A program made the position numbers and the translations under genes. The notes under the pieces were generated by a model, which was given only the letters and a program-made list of their open reading frames with translations, did no database searches and was not told where the DNA came from. Positions 35,680-45,197 of a DNA stretch of 64,000 bases are shown in pieces; the first letter of the stretch is position 1, and every line of letters begins with the position of its first letter. The DNA lies in assembly GCA_019914945.1 (NCBI GenBank), contig CM034099.1, positions 8,445,001-8,509,000 of the forward strand, given 5' to 3'. The stretch comes from Typha latifolia (taxonomy: Eukaryota; Streptophyta; Magnoliopsida; Poales; Typhaceae).

Positions 35680-36692
35680 GCTTTATCCTTCCTCTTAAGA
35701 CGATTAGGGCATTCTTGTGCAATGTGTCTAAAATCAGAACATTCAAAACAACGAACTTTATTATCAGAATTTTTATTTTTTTATTTCACATTGTTGTTAC
35801 TCACCCTAGTATTCAAACTCACAGGATTCTTCTTTTTCACAAAAACTTTGTTTTTCTCAAATTTTTTAGCATTTAACTTGTTTGGCTTCCAGAAAAATTT
35901 ATTAAACTTTTTAACAAACATGGCCAACATTTCAACATCTAAATTACCTTCATTATCAGACTCCTCTAAATTTTATTCAACAGTGGTTAGGGTCATACCT
36001 TTGGATTTCCTAGGTTTTGAAAGACTAGACTCAAATGTTTGTAGATTTCCTACAAATTGTTCAACCTTAATAGAATCGATTTCCTTACTTTTTTCAATAG
36101 CTGTAACTTTCGCCTGAAACCTTTCTAGAAGGGACCTAAAGATCTTACGAACAATTCTGTTTTTAAGAATTTTTTCTTATAGGTTGAAACTAGAGTTGAC
36201 TATATCACTCAGTTTTGCATAGAACTCATTAAATATCTCATTCTTCTCCATATGTAGAGTTTCAAAACTACTAGTCAACCTTTGAAGTTTCGAAAGTTTT
36301 ACAGCTATGGTTCCTTAGTGAATAATTTCTAAGATCGTCCAAGTTTCTTTCATTATCTCACAAGTAAAAATTCTTTTAAATTCTTTCGAGTAAACATAAC
36401 TAAAAATTGCATTTATTCTCTTGCTATTCCATCCAACTTTTTCATAATTTGCCATATCCCACGACTCCAAAAATTTCTCAACAAGCTTATCATTCACCAT
36501 GTACATTAGTGTACTCCAACTATTCACAACGGCAATCCATACACGCTTATATATAAATTTTAAGTAAGCTCTCATCCTAGCTTTCCAATATCCATAATTT
36601 GATTCATCTAGAATAGGAAGTCTAATAGACGATTGTCCATCTCTATAAAAATTCATGCCTATCTGATCTCTCTCTAAAGGTGAGAAAACATA
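35680..36692 (-). pseudogene. Copia gag relic with zinc knuckle
   Basis: The N-terminal part at 36315-36690 reads LPILDESNYGYWKARMRAYLK, the typical Copia gag start after the primer-binding site. A CCHC knuckle, RCFECSDFRHIAQECPNR, lies at about 35695-35750. Stops and shifts separate the parts. Confidence 0.88.
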
Positions 36693-36703
36693 CTCTGATA
36701 CCA
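36693..36703 (-). other. Primer-binding site (initiator Met tRNA) of the Copia-type element
   Basis: The minus strand reads tggtatcagag three bases inside the 5' LTR. This is the usual plant Copia primer site. Confidence 0.85.
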
Positions 36704-36705
36704 AT

Positions 36706-37765
36706 TGAAAGAACACCTAGACACACATATGTATCTAAACCCTAGGCAATGATATCACTCCTTTGCTTAAGTAAAAATCGGAAGAAATATTAAAAAGTAA
36801 AAGCAGAGATAAACACCAAGATTTTAACGTGGAAAAACCCAAACGGAAAAAAATTACGGATCCAAATTTGGATCAAAACCAATCATTAGAATAATGACAA
36901 TTAAAAGACTGACTCACAAAACAACCTGTCGATCCCCACGACTTTGTTCCTCTTAGTCTTGCTCGCTAAAACCCACGATTCACTGCTTCTCGTGATTGAT
37001 ATCCAACCTCGGTAGCCTTCAAGATTAATCTTTCGTCTAGATAGCCCTTAAGACGAAAGTTTAAACCTTGTAGAAGAGTCAAACCTTGTTGGTTAAAGAA
37101 ATAATGTAGCCACAAGAATTCTCTTTCAAAATTGCTTCACCAACCACCATAAAGTTAGGGCATCACAATGCTTATATATGATCTCCAATATAGAGCCAAA
37201 TATAAGTCTTATCCAAACTCATGAAAGTCCAAAAATTGCAAACTTCGTAGGTGCGTTCAAATGCGGCTCGAGTGCATTCGAACGACTTGACTTGATCTTA
37301 GGTGCGTTCGAACGCGGCGGTTTGATTTTCACAGGTTGCGTTCGAACGGGCAAGTACACTCCTCTAGATGTGTGAACGCGCTGTGAACATAGTAGGGTGC
37401 GTTCAAACGGTCATTGACTGCGTTCGAACACGCGCAAAAACAACACTCTCTAACTGTGCAAACGTTAGTGCTCGCATTCGAATGCGCTTGTGAACGTCAC
37501 TCTCTAACTGTGCGAACGTCAGTGCTCACGTTCGAACGCGCTCAAGAATAGCACTCGCTGTCTGTGCGAACGTCAGTGCTCGCGTTCGAACGCGCGTGAA
37601 CGTCACTCTCTGTCTGTGCGAACGCGGTATGAACGCAAAGACTTTTCTCCTTTATTCTTGCAATTCTTCAAACAAAATACTTTCTAGACTGGTATAAATG
37701 TTCATGTACATGTATAAAAATACTTAGAATATTTTGTACACAATTGCCAACACTAAAATCTAACA
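36706..37765 (-). repeat. 5' LTR of the Copia-type element, ends next to the CASP-like stop codon
   Basis: Homologous to 29325-30390 over its whole length. It shares the 'cgatccccacgacttt' and 'tagatagcccttaagacgaaag' blocks and the CpG-rich palindrome cluster (37250-37630) with tandem units of about 60 bp. The 5-bp flank cctat (37766-37770) separates it from the CASP-like stop codon. Confidence 0.9.
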
Positions 37766-37772
37766 CCTATTC

Positions 37773-38417
37773 TTAATGTACTAAAGTTGCACGAATCGTA
37801 ATCATAACTTGTGCAGAGAAGAAGCTCAACAGCCCTGAAGCCAGTGCCATAATTTCAGAGATTAATGCCTTTTTACAAGCACCCTCCATAGATTGGCACA
37901 TTCTAGTATCTCTTGTAAGAAAAATTGTCACGCCTAGTGAAGAGAATGCCGCTGCAAGTGTCAGATGCGCAGTTACCTAGAAATAGCAGGCGATTGATCA
38001 TAAGTCATAGCAAATAAGGTATGTGAAGAAACAAAAGTCAAGTAGTAATTAATTCCGAGTACGTATATGAGCTTGCACGTATTTACCCAGTCACCAATTG
38101 CTAAGATTGTGAGAAGACTGCGATCCTGAAGATTTGCTCCAACCCTCAAGTTGTTGATATCGTAGCAGACGAATGCAAAGCTCCACAGGGCTTGAATGAC
38201 CATTGCAAGTGCGGATAAGCTGAAATCAAACGTTATTAAATGTTAATAAATGGAGAAGATGGAGGGATGGAGAAGAGATGTACTTGAACACTCTATATTC
38301 TGTCCGCCGAGGAAAACTGTTCAATCGTATGAAGGCGACTGATGCAGCAGCGAGGAGGCACCTCGCCAGCCTAATTGACAACCCAAGTCGTGTGCCAGGG
38401 GCACCTCCCATTGTCAT
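37773..38417 (-). CDS. CASP-like membrane protein, CASPL5-like
   Basis: Three exons on the minus strand: 38417-38284, 38219-38087 and 37976-37773; 471 nt, 156 residues, GT-AG junctions. It opens MTMGGAPGTRLGLSIRLARC, matching the GSPGTxxGLxLRLxQ start of CASPL5 proteins. Four hydrophobic segments follow: about 16-30; SALAMVIQALWSFAFVCYD; the GDWVTAHLTLAAAFSSLGVTIF pair, with the conserved Asp-Trp; and ISEIMALASGLLSFFSAQVMIT. CASP-like proteins are four-span plasma-membrane scaffolds; Casparian-strip CASPs guide local wall building, and the role of the CASPL5 branch is less known. The C-terminal tail (RATLVH) differs from the hydrophobic end usual in the group, and a retroelement starts 7 bases past the stop. 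An upstream in-frame ATG at 38465 seems less likely as the start. Confidence 0.85.
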
Positions 38418-38610
38418 CTTCCTCACTACTTCTCTCAGGGACGACAAGTGAAAAGATAACAACAAGTGGTGTCTTGAGGTTTAAGATATCGATGAGAGTT
38501 GGAAGGCATTAAGATTAAAGTGCGTGTGTTTCTCATTTGGGAGATGGGAGTTGTCTTGTGGTTTAAGATTTCTAGTTAATGCAAAGCATGGATATTTATG
38601 CCTACAGACA

Positions 38611-38622
38611 TAAATATATAAG
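38611..38622 (-). promoter_or_regulatory. Candidate TATA region of the CASP-like gene
   Basis: The minus strand reads ttatatattta about 195 bp before the start codon. The same sequence is carried in the duplicate at 17025-17040. Confidence 0.4.
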
Positions 38623-38986
38623 CTTCGTATTCGGAAATATAACTTCATGCATGCTATTATTCCAATGGTGGCCCAAAGTGGGAAAATTCAAATTAAGATG
38701 TTTATCTTTGTGAATAAGAATCAAGAGTAGGTTAATTTCTTCTTGCCAATATATGCATTCGACACACACATCTACCTTGCACAAATCATAGGCTTGATTT
38801 TCGCTTGATAAGGCTTAATCAATTTCAGTTTTTATTTGAAACGACTCAAGCTTGATCAATTGAATCAGATTAAAATCCATTTCAAGTTAAGCATGAGCTC
38901 TGATATCTGAACACATCAAACAAATTTAGCATTTATCTAGTTCATGTAATTTGAGATTTTATTACCATCATGAATATTAAGCTAGC

Positions 38987-39851
38987 TATTAGGTTTTTAG
39001 TGTTGGCAATTGTATACAAAATAATTTAAGTGTCTTTATACATATACATAAGCATTTATATAAGTTTTTAAAAGTATTTAGATTGAAGAATTTTAAGTTT
39101 TAGAAGAGAAAAGTCACCGCGTTTGCATTGCGTTAGCGTTCGCATCCATAGAGAATAGGTTTCGATCATTTGAACACGAGATCAGGCTGTTCAAACGTAT
39201 CTTACATGCGTTCATAACGCGTTCACACATATAGAGGAGTGTATTTCCGTATTTAAATATACCTGAAAAAATTAAGTCATTATGTTCTAACGCACTCGAG
39301 CTGTATTCGAACACACCCATGTAATATACAAATTTCTAGAGTTACGTGAGTTTTGATATGACTTGAATTTGACATTATCTTACTAATCTATATAAGGGTT
39401 GGGATGTCCTAACCTTAGTGAGATTGGCAATTGCTCTTGATAAAGAGTTTTTTTAGTTACAATGTTCTTCCACCAACAAAATCCATCTCTTCTACAACGC
39501 ACCAAACTTTCGTCATTTAGACTAAGGATCAATCTCGAGAGTTACTGAGATTGGAGATCAATCACGAGAAATAATGAATCGCGAGCTCTAGCAATCAAAA
39601 TTGAGAAAAATAAAGTTGTGGAGATTAACGGATCGTTTTGTAAGTTAGTCTTGTAACTATTATAAGTTTAGTGATTGGTTTTAATCTAAGTTTGAATTCA
39701 TAGTTTTTTCCGTTTGAGTTTTTTTCACGTAAAAATCTTAGCGTTCATCTTTACTTTACTCTTCAATATTTATTCCACACATTTATATAATCAAATGATT
39801 TCAATCATTACCTAGGGTTTAGATATATATGCGTTTTTAGATTTTTTTTCA
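38987..39851 (+). mobile_element. Solo LTR of the same Copia family, plus strand
   Basis: The start (taggtttttagtgttggcaattgt) and end (cctagggtttagatatatatgcg...ttca) match the ends of the LTRs at 29325-30390 and 36706-37765 in reverse orientation. Perfect 5-bp duplications ctagc flank it (38982-38986 and 39852-39856). No interior is present, so it arose by LTR-LTR recombination. Its palindromes are decayed in the CpG-to-TpG manner (for example gtttgcattgcgtta, tttgaacac), so it looks older. Confidence 0.9.
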
Positions 39852-40059
39852 CTAGCAAATAATCTAATACTTAGTGTATGATACTTGCAACAAAATGTCT
39901 AACTTTAAATACCAATTAATGCGCCATTCAACAGCTAGCCCATAATTTATTCATCTATATATATAGTACTGCTCATCAAACATTGGGATATACATATATA
40001 TCCATAAGCTTATCATTAACCAAGGATGGACCAAACCATGGCAATCGAGAAAGTTTATT

Positions 40060-40332
40060 TCAATGCATTGGTGGTGGCTTTGGGCACTTAGGGTTGCAAA
40101 CAGGGCAGATTTCCAAGCAAGCGGACCTCTCCCAGTAGCACGGCTGGCCAACCAGCGCCAAACAGCAATAGCATCTGCCTCCTCCTTTGCATCTCCAACT
40201 AGCACATGGTTTGAAACTCAATTTGATCTCCTCGTTCATGCCTGTGGCTTCTTCACTTTTCTCACTTAATCCCTCGCTTAGTCTCGTAATCTCGCGGCCT
40301 AATTAATTTGAAACCCATCAAAATAGAAGAAG

Positions 40333-40363
<31 letters not shown>

Positions 40364-41425
40364 TAATGTTATTTAACTTATTTTCTCAGGTGTTATTTAA
40401 CACGTTGTTTGGAAACACCAGATCCGTGGAATTCAATTGATTTAATAGTCACTGTATTTGGATACTTTCGTATCAAAATTAACCATCATTTTGTCATATT
40501 CTTATTAATGCCTAAGTATACAATACAGAAAAAGAAACATAATAAATTGAGTTTCTCTCTCACTCTCTCTCTCTCTCTCTTTCCAAATAACATGATTCAA
40601 TGGATTTCATTTCAATTCTATTATTCTTTAAATAGAGAAATTCATTTCCAAATAAAATAAATTGAATTATGTCTAAATGAAATCAATTATATTCCATATA
40701 GAATTAATTGTGCTGAGTTTGAATCCAACTATGCATCTATACTAATTACTTTCCTTCTACTTCCTAATGTTTAGTACAAATGAAAATAAATTATCTCCAT
40801 ACATGGGGAATATATTTATCTATAAAAAAACTGTGACCATATTTGTAATTTTTCTATTTGTGAAGTCAGACCTAATAATAATAATAATAATAATGTTATA
40901 TATCATTAGAAAATATATATAGCTCATAGGATTTTCTTAAAAAAAATAGGAATTAATCTTTTTTATTAAGCCAATTGGGAAAAAATATGAAGACTTCAAT
41001 TTTTTGCATGTATCTCTTAAAACATTTAACTCTTTGCATAGATATCTATTAAAAATCCATCTCTTTTATATGGATAGCTATGAAACATAATCAACCGGTT
41101 AAGGTTTCATCAAGTTAACCATCAGAAAAAAGATAATATTCTTAATTTTATTCTCTAAATTACTAAATTTTTAACTCATAGGTGTCGAAAAGTAACCTCA
41201 AAAGATGTACATAAAAATTATGAGTTTTGAAGAGTATAGACGTAAATAAGAAACTTTGAAGAGAAATATATACAAAAATAATATAAATATATGCAAAGAA
41301 GTATGATACAACTTTTATAAAAACATCTATGAGCAGTAAAGATTATACTTACACTGATGAAGAGCAACTAGACTCGCTAGAAGTGAGAGGAAAAGAGCCA
41401 TACGGATGACCTCCATCCTAGTCAT
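40060..41425 (-). CDS. Secreted cysteine-rich peptide, ESF1/PCP-B/MEG type
   Basis: Two minus-strand exons: 41425-41353 and 40298-40060; 312 nt, 103 residues. Exon 1 encodes a clean signal peptide (VIRMALFLSLLASLVALHQ) and ends at t|gtaagt in phase 1. Exon 2 follows a (TTC)n tract and attag, then a charged propeptide-like stretch and the cysteine core FKPCASWRC, GGGRCYCCL, QPCYWERSAC, LEICPVCNPKC, ending PKPPPMH. The C...C...CYCC...CY...C...C layout is that of pollen-coat PCP-B and embryo-surrounding ESF1 peptides, secreted signals in pollen-stigma contact and suspensor or endosperm development. Extra CxxC pairs at the end (10 Cys in all) differ from the usual 8. The role is inferred from the fold pattern only. 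The plus-strand frame 40063-40269 is its shadow. Confidence 0.8.
40327..40361 (+). repeat. (AAG)n microsatellite, serves as (TTC)n near a splice acceptor
   Basis: About 12 AAG units. On the minus strand this is a polypyrimidine run about 28 bases before the acceptor of the cysteine-rich peptide gene. Confidence 0.9.
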
Positions 41426-41492
41426 GGCTCTCAAAGGGTTGCTACTTATCTTTTCTATGGATAATAAAAACCTTCACCAGGGCAGGGCAGGG

Positions 41493-41500
41493 GTTTTATA
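41493..41500 (-). promoter_or_regulatory. TATA box of the cysteine-rich peptide gene
   Basis: The minus strand reads tataaaac 68 bp before the start codon at 41425, a textbook plant TATA position. Confidence 0.7.
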
Positions 41501-42163
41501 CACCATCGTCCTCTACAACCAGTTGGCAAATCTTCCAAATGTAGAAGAAACCTCAAGGCTATTTGCAATTGTGACACCTTGCCATAATTATTCTATCTCT
41601 CATTCGTTGCTTGAGATTAATGCCATAATGTCAATAATATGTATTAATCGTTGCATTAAAGATGATACCATTTAGAGTTTGGAGGGATAAATCTCTTCAA
41701 TCCTCTCCACTGCTGCGTCATTGACACAAGAGGCGCCATCGTAGGGTGGCAGTCATTACGTGTTAATTGGGTTCTGATCGAGTCAAATTCAAACGTGAGC
41801 AATTTTATCTTTAACATAAATATGATTCGATTATTAAATAATTTATATATTTAATAATATAAATATAATTTAATATAACGTGTTTAATAAACGGAGCACA
41901 ATAGTTTATAATTAGCATAAAAAATATTAATATAGGGTTAAATGCATTAAACTTGGAATGAAAATATTTTTACCATCATAATTTTTTTTATCACTATATC
42001 ATATTGAAGTATCTTAAATAATTTTTTATTTCCATTAAATAAATATGTAAAGAAAAAGTTTGGGAGGCTAATTTGGTCAAAAACTCGCTCTCCTGCTTAA
42101 ACCCTGATACCCGAACAGTTCTCTAGAACCCTAGCTCTCATTCCCTTGTTTCCTCCTACGACC
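41501..42163. other. Divergent intergenic region between the peptide gene and MAM33-like gene
   Basis: About 660 bp shared by two divergently transcribed genes, AT-rich in the middle. No repeat or further gene is seen. Confidence 0.5.
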
Positions 42164-43492
42164 ATGGCGTTCCTTCGCGCCGCTCTCCGCCGTGCGTCCT
42201 CCTCCGCCACCGCTCTCGCTCTTCGTGGCGTCGCTGGGAGCACCCGTCGATCTCTCCACCCCTCCTCTCTCCTCCGTTCCCTTCCTCCGATGTCTCGAGC
42301 CGCTCCTTTCTCTACTGCTGTGGCGAAGAAGCCGAGCTCCGGCTCTACCCTCCTCCGTGTCATCGAATCCGAGATCAAGTGCGCCGAGGAGTGCGACGAC
42401 CACGACCGGGTGAGAAACACCTTGTTCCCCTTTTCCCATCATCTCAATTTCGGAATCGCAAAATACTGAGATCATTTGCATCAATTCGCAACAAAAAAAG
42501 AAAAAAGAAGCTTTTTTTTTTTTTATTTCCTTTGGCAGTTCTCAAGATATATCAAATTCAAATCCTAAACTTGACAACACTTATGCATTATTTTAGTACT
42601 TGTAGTGGTAGGACTAATGTATTGAGAGTTGATAGATATGAAATTAGACAAATAAAGAGAGGAAGTTAAATCAAATTATATTTGAGATGGCAATTTTTGG
42701 ACAATACCTAAAGATGACAGATGACAATACCTAAAGATGGGATTTTTGAACTTCTCTTGTCTTCGTTGTGGGCTTATGTTCGACAAAGATTTGTTATTCG
42801 AGATGGCAATGGTCGAGTATTCTACTACTTATGTTTGCACTGTAACAGGTAGAGGAAATACCAAAGGGATTCCCTTTTGAGATCAAAGATGACAAGGGAA
42901 TGAATATAATTACCCTGAGGAGAAGCTATCAGCGTGAGGAAATTGAGGTTGTAGTTTCTATGCCCAGCCTTGTCACCGGAGAGGAGCCGGACAACGACAG
43001 AGAGGCTGATGATGATGAGGATGGGGATGACAAGGACAATGAGAAGCCCAGTCAGTCTAGCATTCCACTGACTGTTAATGTATCCAAAGGAGAGGGGCCA
43101 AATTTGGAATTCAACTGCACGGCATATCCAGATGAGATTGTGATCGATAGCATGTCTGTGAGGGAAAATAATCCATCTGAGGAAGAGATGATTGCCTATG
43201 AAGGCCCTGACTTCAAGTAAGCTTATAATTCTCTTACACGACTATTTGGAATGAACGTTCAGATGCACTAGATCGATTAGCTTCTTTAGAAGAACTAATA
43301 ACTGATTTATTGTTCTTCTTTGTCTATTGTAGTGATCTGGATGAGAACCTGCAGAAAGCTTTTCACAAGTATTTGGAGATTAGAGGGATCTCACCCATGA
43401 CTACCAACTTCTTGCATGAATACATGATAAACAAAGATAGCAGAGAGTATTTGCATTGGCTGAAGAATTTGAAGCAGTTCTTTGAGAAGTGA
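42164..43492 (+). CDS. Mitochondrial acidic protein MAM33 / p32 (gC1qR) family
   Basis: Three exons: 42164-42409, 42849-43216 and 43333-43492; 774 nt, 257 residues, all GT-AG. The N-terminus is an Arg/Ser/Ala-rich mitochondrial presequence (MAFLRAALRRASSS to about residue 55). Then follow LLRVIESEIKCAEECDDHD, PKGFPFEIKDDKG, a strongly acidic loop (DNDREADDDEDGDDKDNE), a LEFNCTAYPDEIVIDSM strand pair, YEGPDF, and a C-terminal helix with DLDENLQKAFHKYLEIRGI and EYLHWLKNLKQFFEK. These match the doughnut-shaped trimeric p32/MAM33 family of the mitochondrial matrix, linked to ribosome biogenesis, respiration and protein homeostasis. The exon 1 reading on the opposite strand is a shadow. Confidence 0.92.
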
Positions 43493-44314
43493 GAATTTTG
43501 AGAGGTCTGCCAACAGGAGGGAGCATGTTCTTTACACTTGATTACAAAGTTTAGCTACTTGTAATAATGTCAGCTGGTTAGATGACTTACGGCATATGTT
43601 ACTCTGATCACTATATCCCTCAGATGAGTTCTGATGTTATTTTAATTCACTGCTTTCCTATATCATCCACTATTTCTTTTTCCTGGATGTCTTTTATGGC
43701 TTCTAATGACCCTTTTTATCTCATATTTCAGTAGCAAGGCGTTACTAAACTCTGTGGATGTAGGTTCTAGTACAATTGCCAGAGCTTTGGCAGTGATAGA
43801 AAAATTGTCCATGTCTGCAAAATGATCATTCTGCTGATATGTTTAGGCAATTTTCATATTGCTGCAGCCAATGAGTTGGCCAAACTAACTCGAGCTGGTT
43901 CTGTTAGCTCTTGTAACTGCTTGATCTGCTCCAAGGAGCTGAGCTCTTGCTCAAAGTCAAGCATACTGGTTGTCACCATCTTAATATCTTTTTATTATTT
44001 GGTAAGTTTGTGAGTCACTCTAACTTCTTGGCAAGATAAAGTAAATCTCGAAGTAAAGATAGCATAGAAGTAAAAAAAGAAAAAATAAATTTATCATTCA
44101 TGAGCTCAAAGGTTAAATATGGGCTAGACAAAAGGGTAATCTTCTCTAGATATAGATATACTTAGGATCCACTAAGTTTTTAGTCAATATATTAAACTGT
44201 CTATTCTAGGTTTTAAGTCTTGTGTATCACTGAATAATTATTTCGAATTAAACGCTGTTGAGATTTGCTCCAAGCTGTTGCGCCTGTTTTTCAAGCTAAC
44301 CGTATTGCTAAGCC
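43493..44314 (+). other. 3' flank of the MAM33-like gene, source of the copy at 17685-17983
   Basis: Probable 3' UTR, then sequence duplicated 26 kb to the left. On the minus strand a short ATG-started frame (43979-43854, opening MVTTSMLDFEQELSSLEQIK) and a nearby open stretch look protein-like. They may be the remains of an older gene; no family was recognised. Confidence 0.5.
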
Positions 44315-45197
44315 AATAATCGAGTCGAGTCATTGAGCCAAATCACTAAATAATTTTTTTTATAATATTATTCGGGGATAGAGTTAAACTTATAATTTCC
44401 TTGATCATGAGAAAAATATTTACAAATCTACTAGAGTTAGTTGGTGAAAAAAAAAGACTTCAATAACACTTAGATAAGACAAGCTTTTTTAGTAAATTTT
44501 TTACTTCTATTTCATTCACTAAAACTTTAAGTAGTGGGTTTAAGTCTTTGTATAAGCAAAAGAAAATAATCGAGTCGAGTCGTTGAGCCAAATCACTAAA
44601 TAGTATTTACAAATTTACTACAGTTACTTGGTGAAAAAAAAGACTTCAATAACACTTAGATAAGACAAGCTTTTTTAGTAAATTTTTTACTTCTATTTCA
44701 TTCACTAAAACTTTAAGTAGTGGGTTTAAGTTCTTGTATAAGCAAAAGAAAATAATCGAGTCGAGTAGTTGAGCCAAATCACTAAATAGTATTTACAAAT
44801 TTACTACAGTTACTTGGTGAAAAAAAAGACTTCAATAACACTTAGATAAGACAAGCTTTTTTAGTAAATTTTTTACTTCTATTTCATTCACTAAAACTTT
44901 AAGTAGTGGGTTTAAGTCCTTGTATAAGCAAAAGAAAATAATCGAGTCGAGTCGTTGAGCCAAACCACTAAATAATTTTCTTCACAATATTATTTGGGGA
45001 TGGAGTCAAACTCATAACTTCCTTGGTCATGAGAAAAGTATTTACAAATTTACTAAAGTTAGTTGGTGAAAAAAAAGACTTCAATAACACTTAGATAAGA
45101 CAAGCTTTTTTAGTAAATTTTTTACTTCTATTTTATTCACTAAAACTTTAGATGTATTTAAAATTAGTGGGTTTAAGTCCTTATATAAGCAAAAGAA
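44315..45197 (+). repeat. Four-unit tandem array with 186-bp and about 250-260-bp units
   Basis: Units begin with aataatcgagtcgagt at 44315, 44565, 44751 and 44937. Each holds gttgagccaaa(t/c)cactaaata, acttcaataacacttagataagacaagc, agtaaattttttacttctat and agtgggtttaagt. The two middle units are nearly identical 186-bp copies. The outer two carry an extra segment of about 65-70 bp (ataatattatt(c/t)gggga ... catgagaaaa). This looks like recent expansion of the shorter form. Confidence 0.93.

Larger units (their letters stand above)
29325..37765 (-). mobile_element. Copia-type LTR retrotransposon, minus strand, reverse transcriptase deleted
   Basis: Two LTRs of about 1.06 kb (29325-30390 and 36706-37765) flank a 6.3-kb interior. 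Minus-strand order is LTR, Met-tRNA primer-binding site (36693-36703), gag with a zinc knuckle, pre-integrase and integrase, a short RNase H end, a 1.5-kb AT-rich spacer, a plant-transposon-like ORF relic, a purine tract and the second LTR. Flanking 5-mers are cttat and cctat (4 of 5 match). Integrase before RNase H is the Copia order. Stops and frameshifts break every ORF, and almost all of the reverse transcriptase is missing, so the copy is non-autonomous. The LTRs have diverged visibly. Confidence 0.9.

Noticed and set aside
39951..40269. Open frames on both strands at 40.0-40.3 kb (84 and 68 codons)
   Set aside because: They are alternative frames of exon 2 of the cysteine-rich peptide gene.
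44315..45197. CRISPR-like array
   Set aside because: Units are adjacent 186-260 bp tandem repeats with no variable spacers, in a plant genome.
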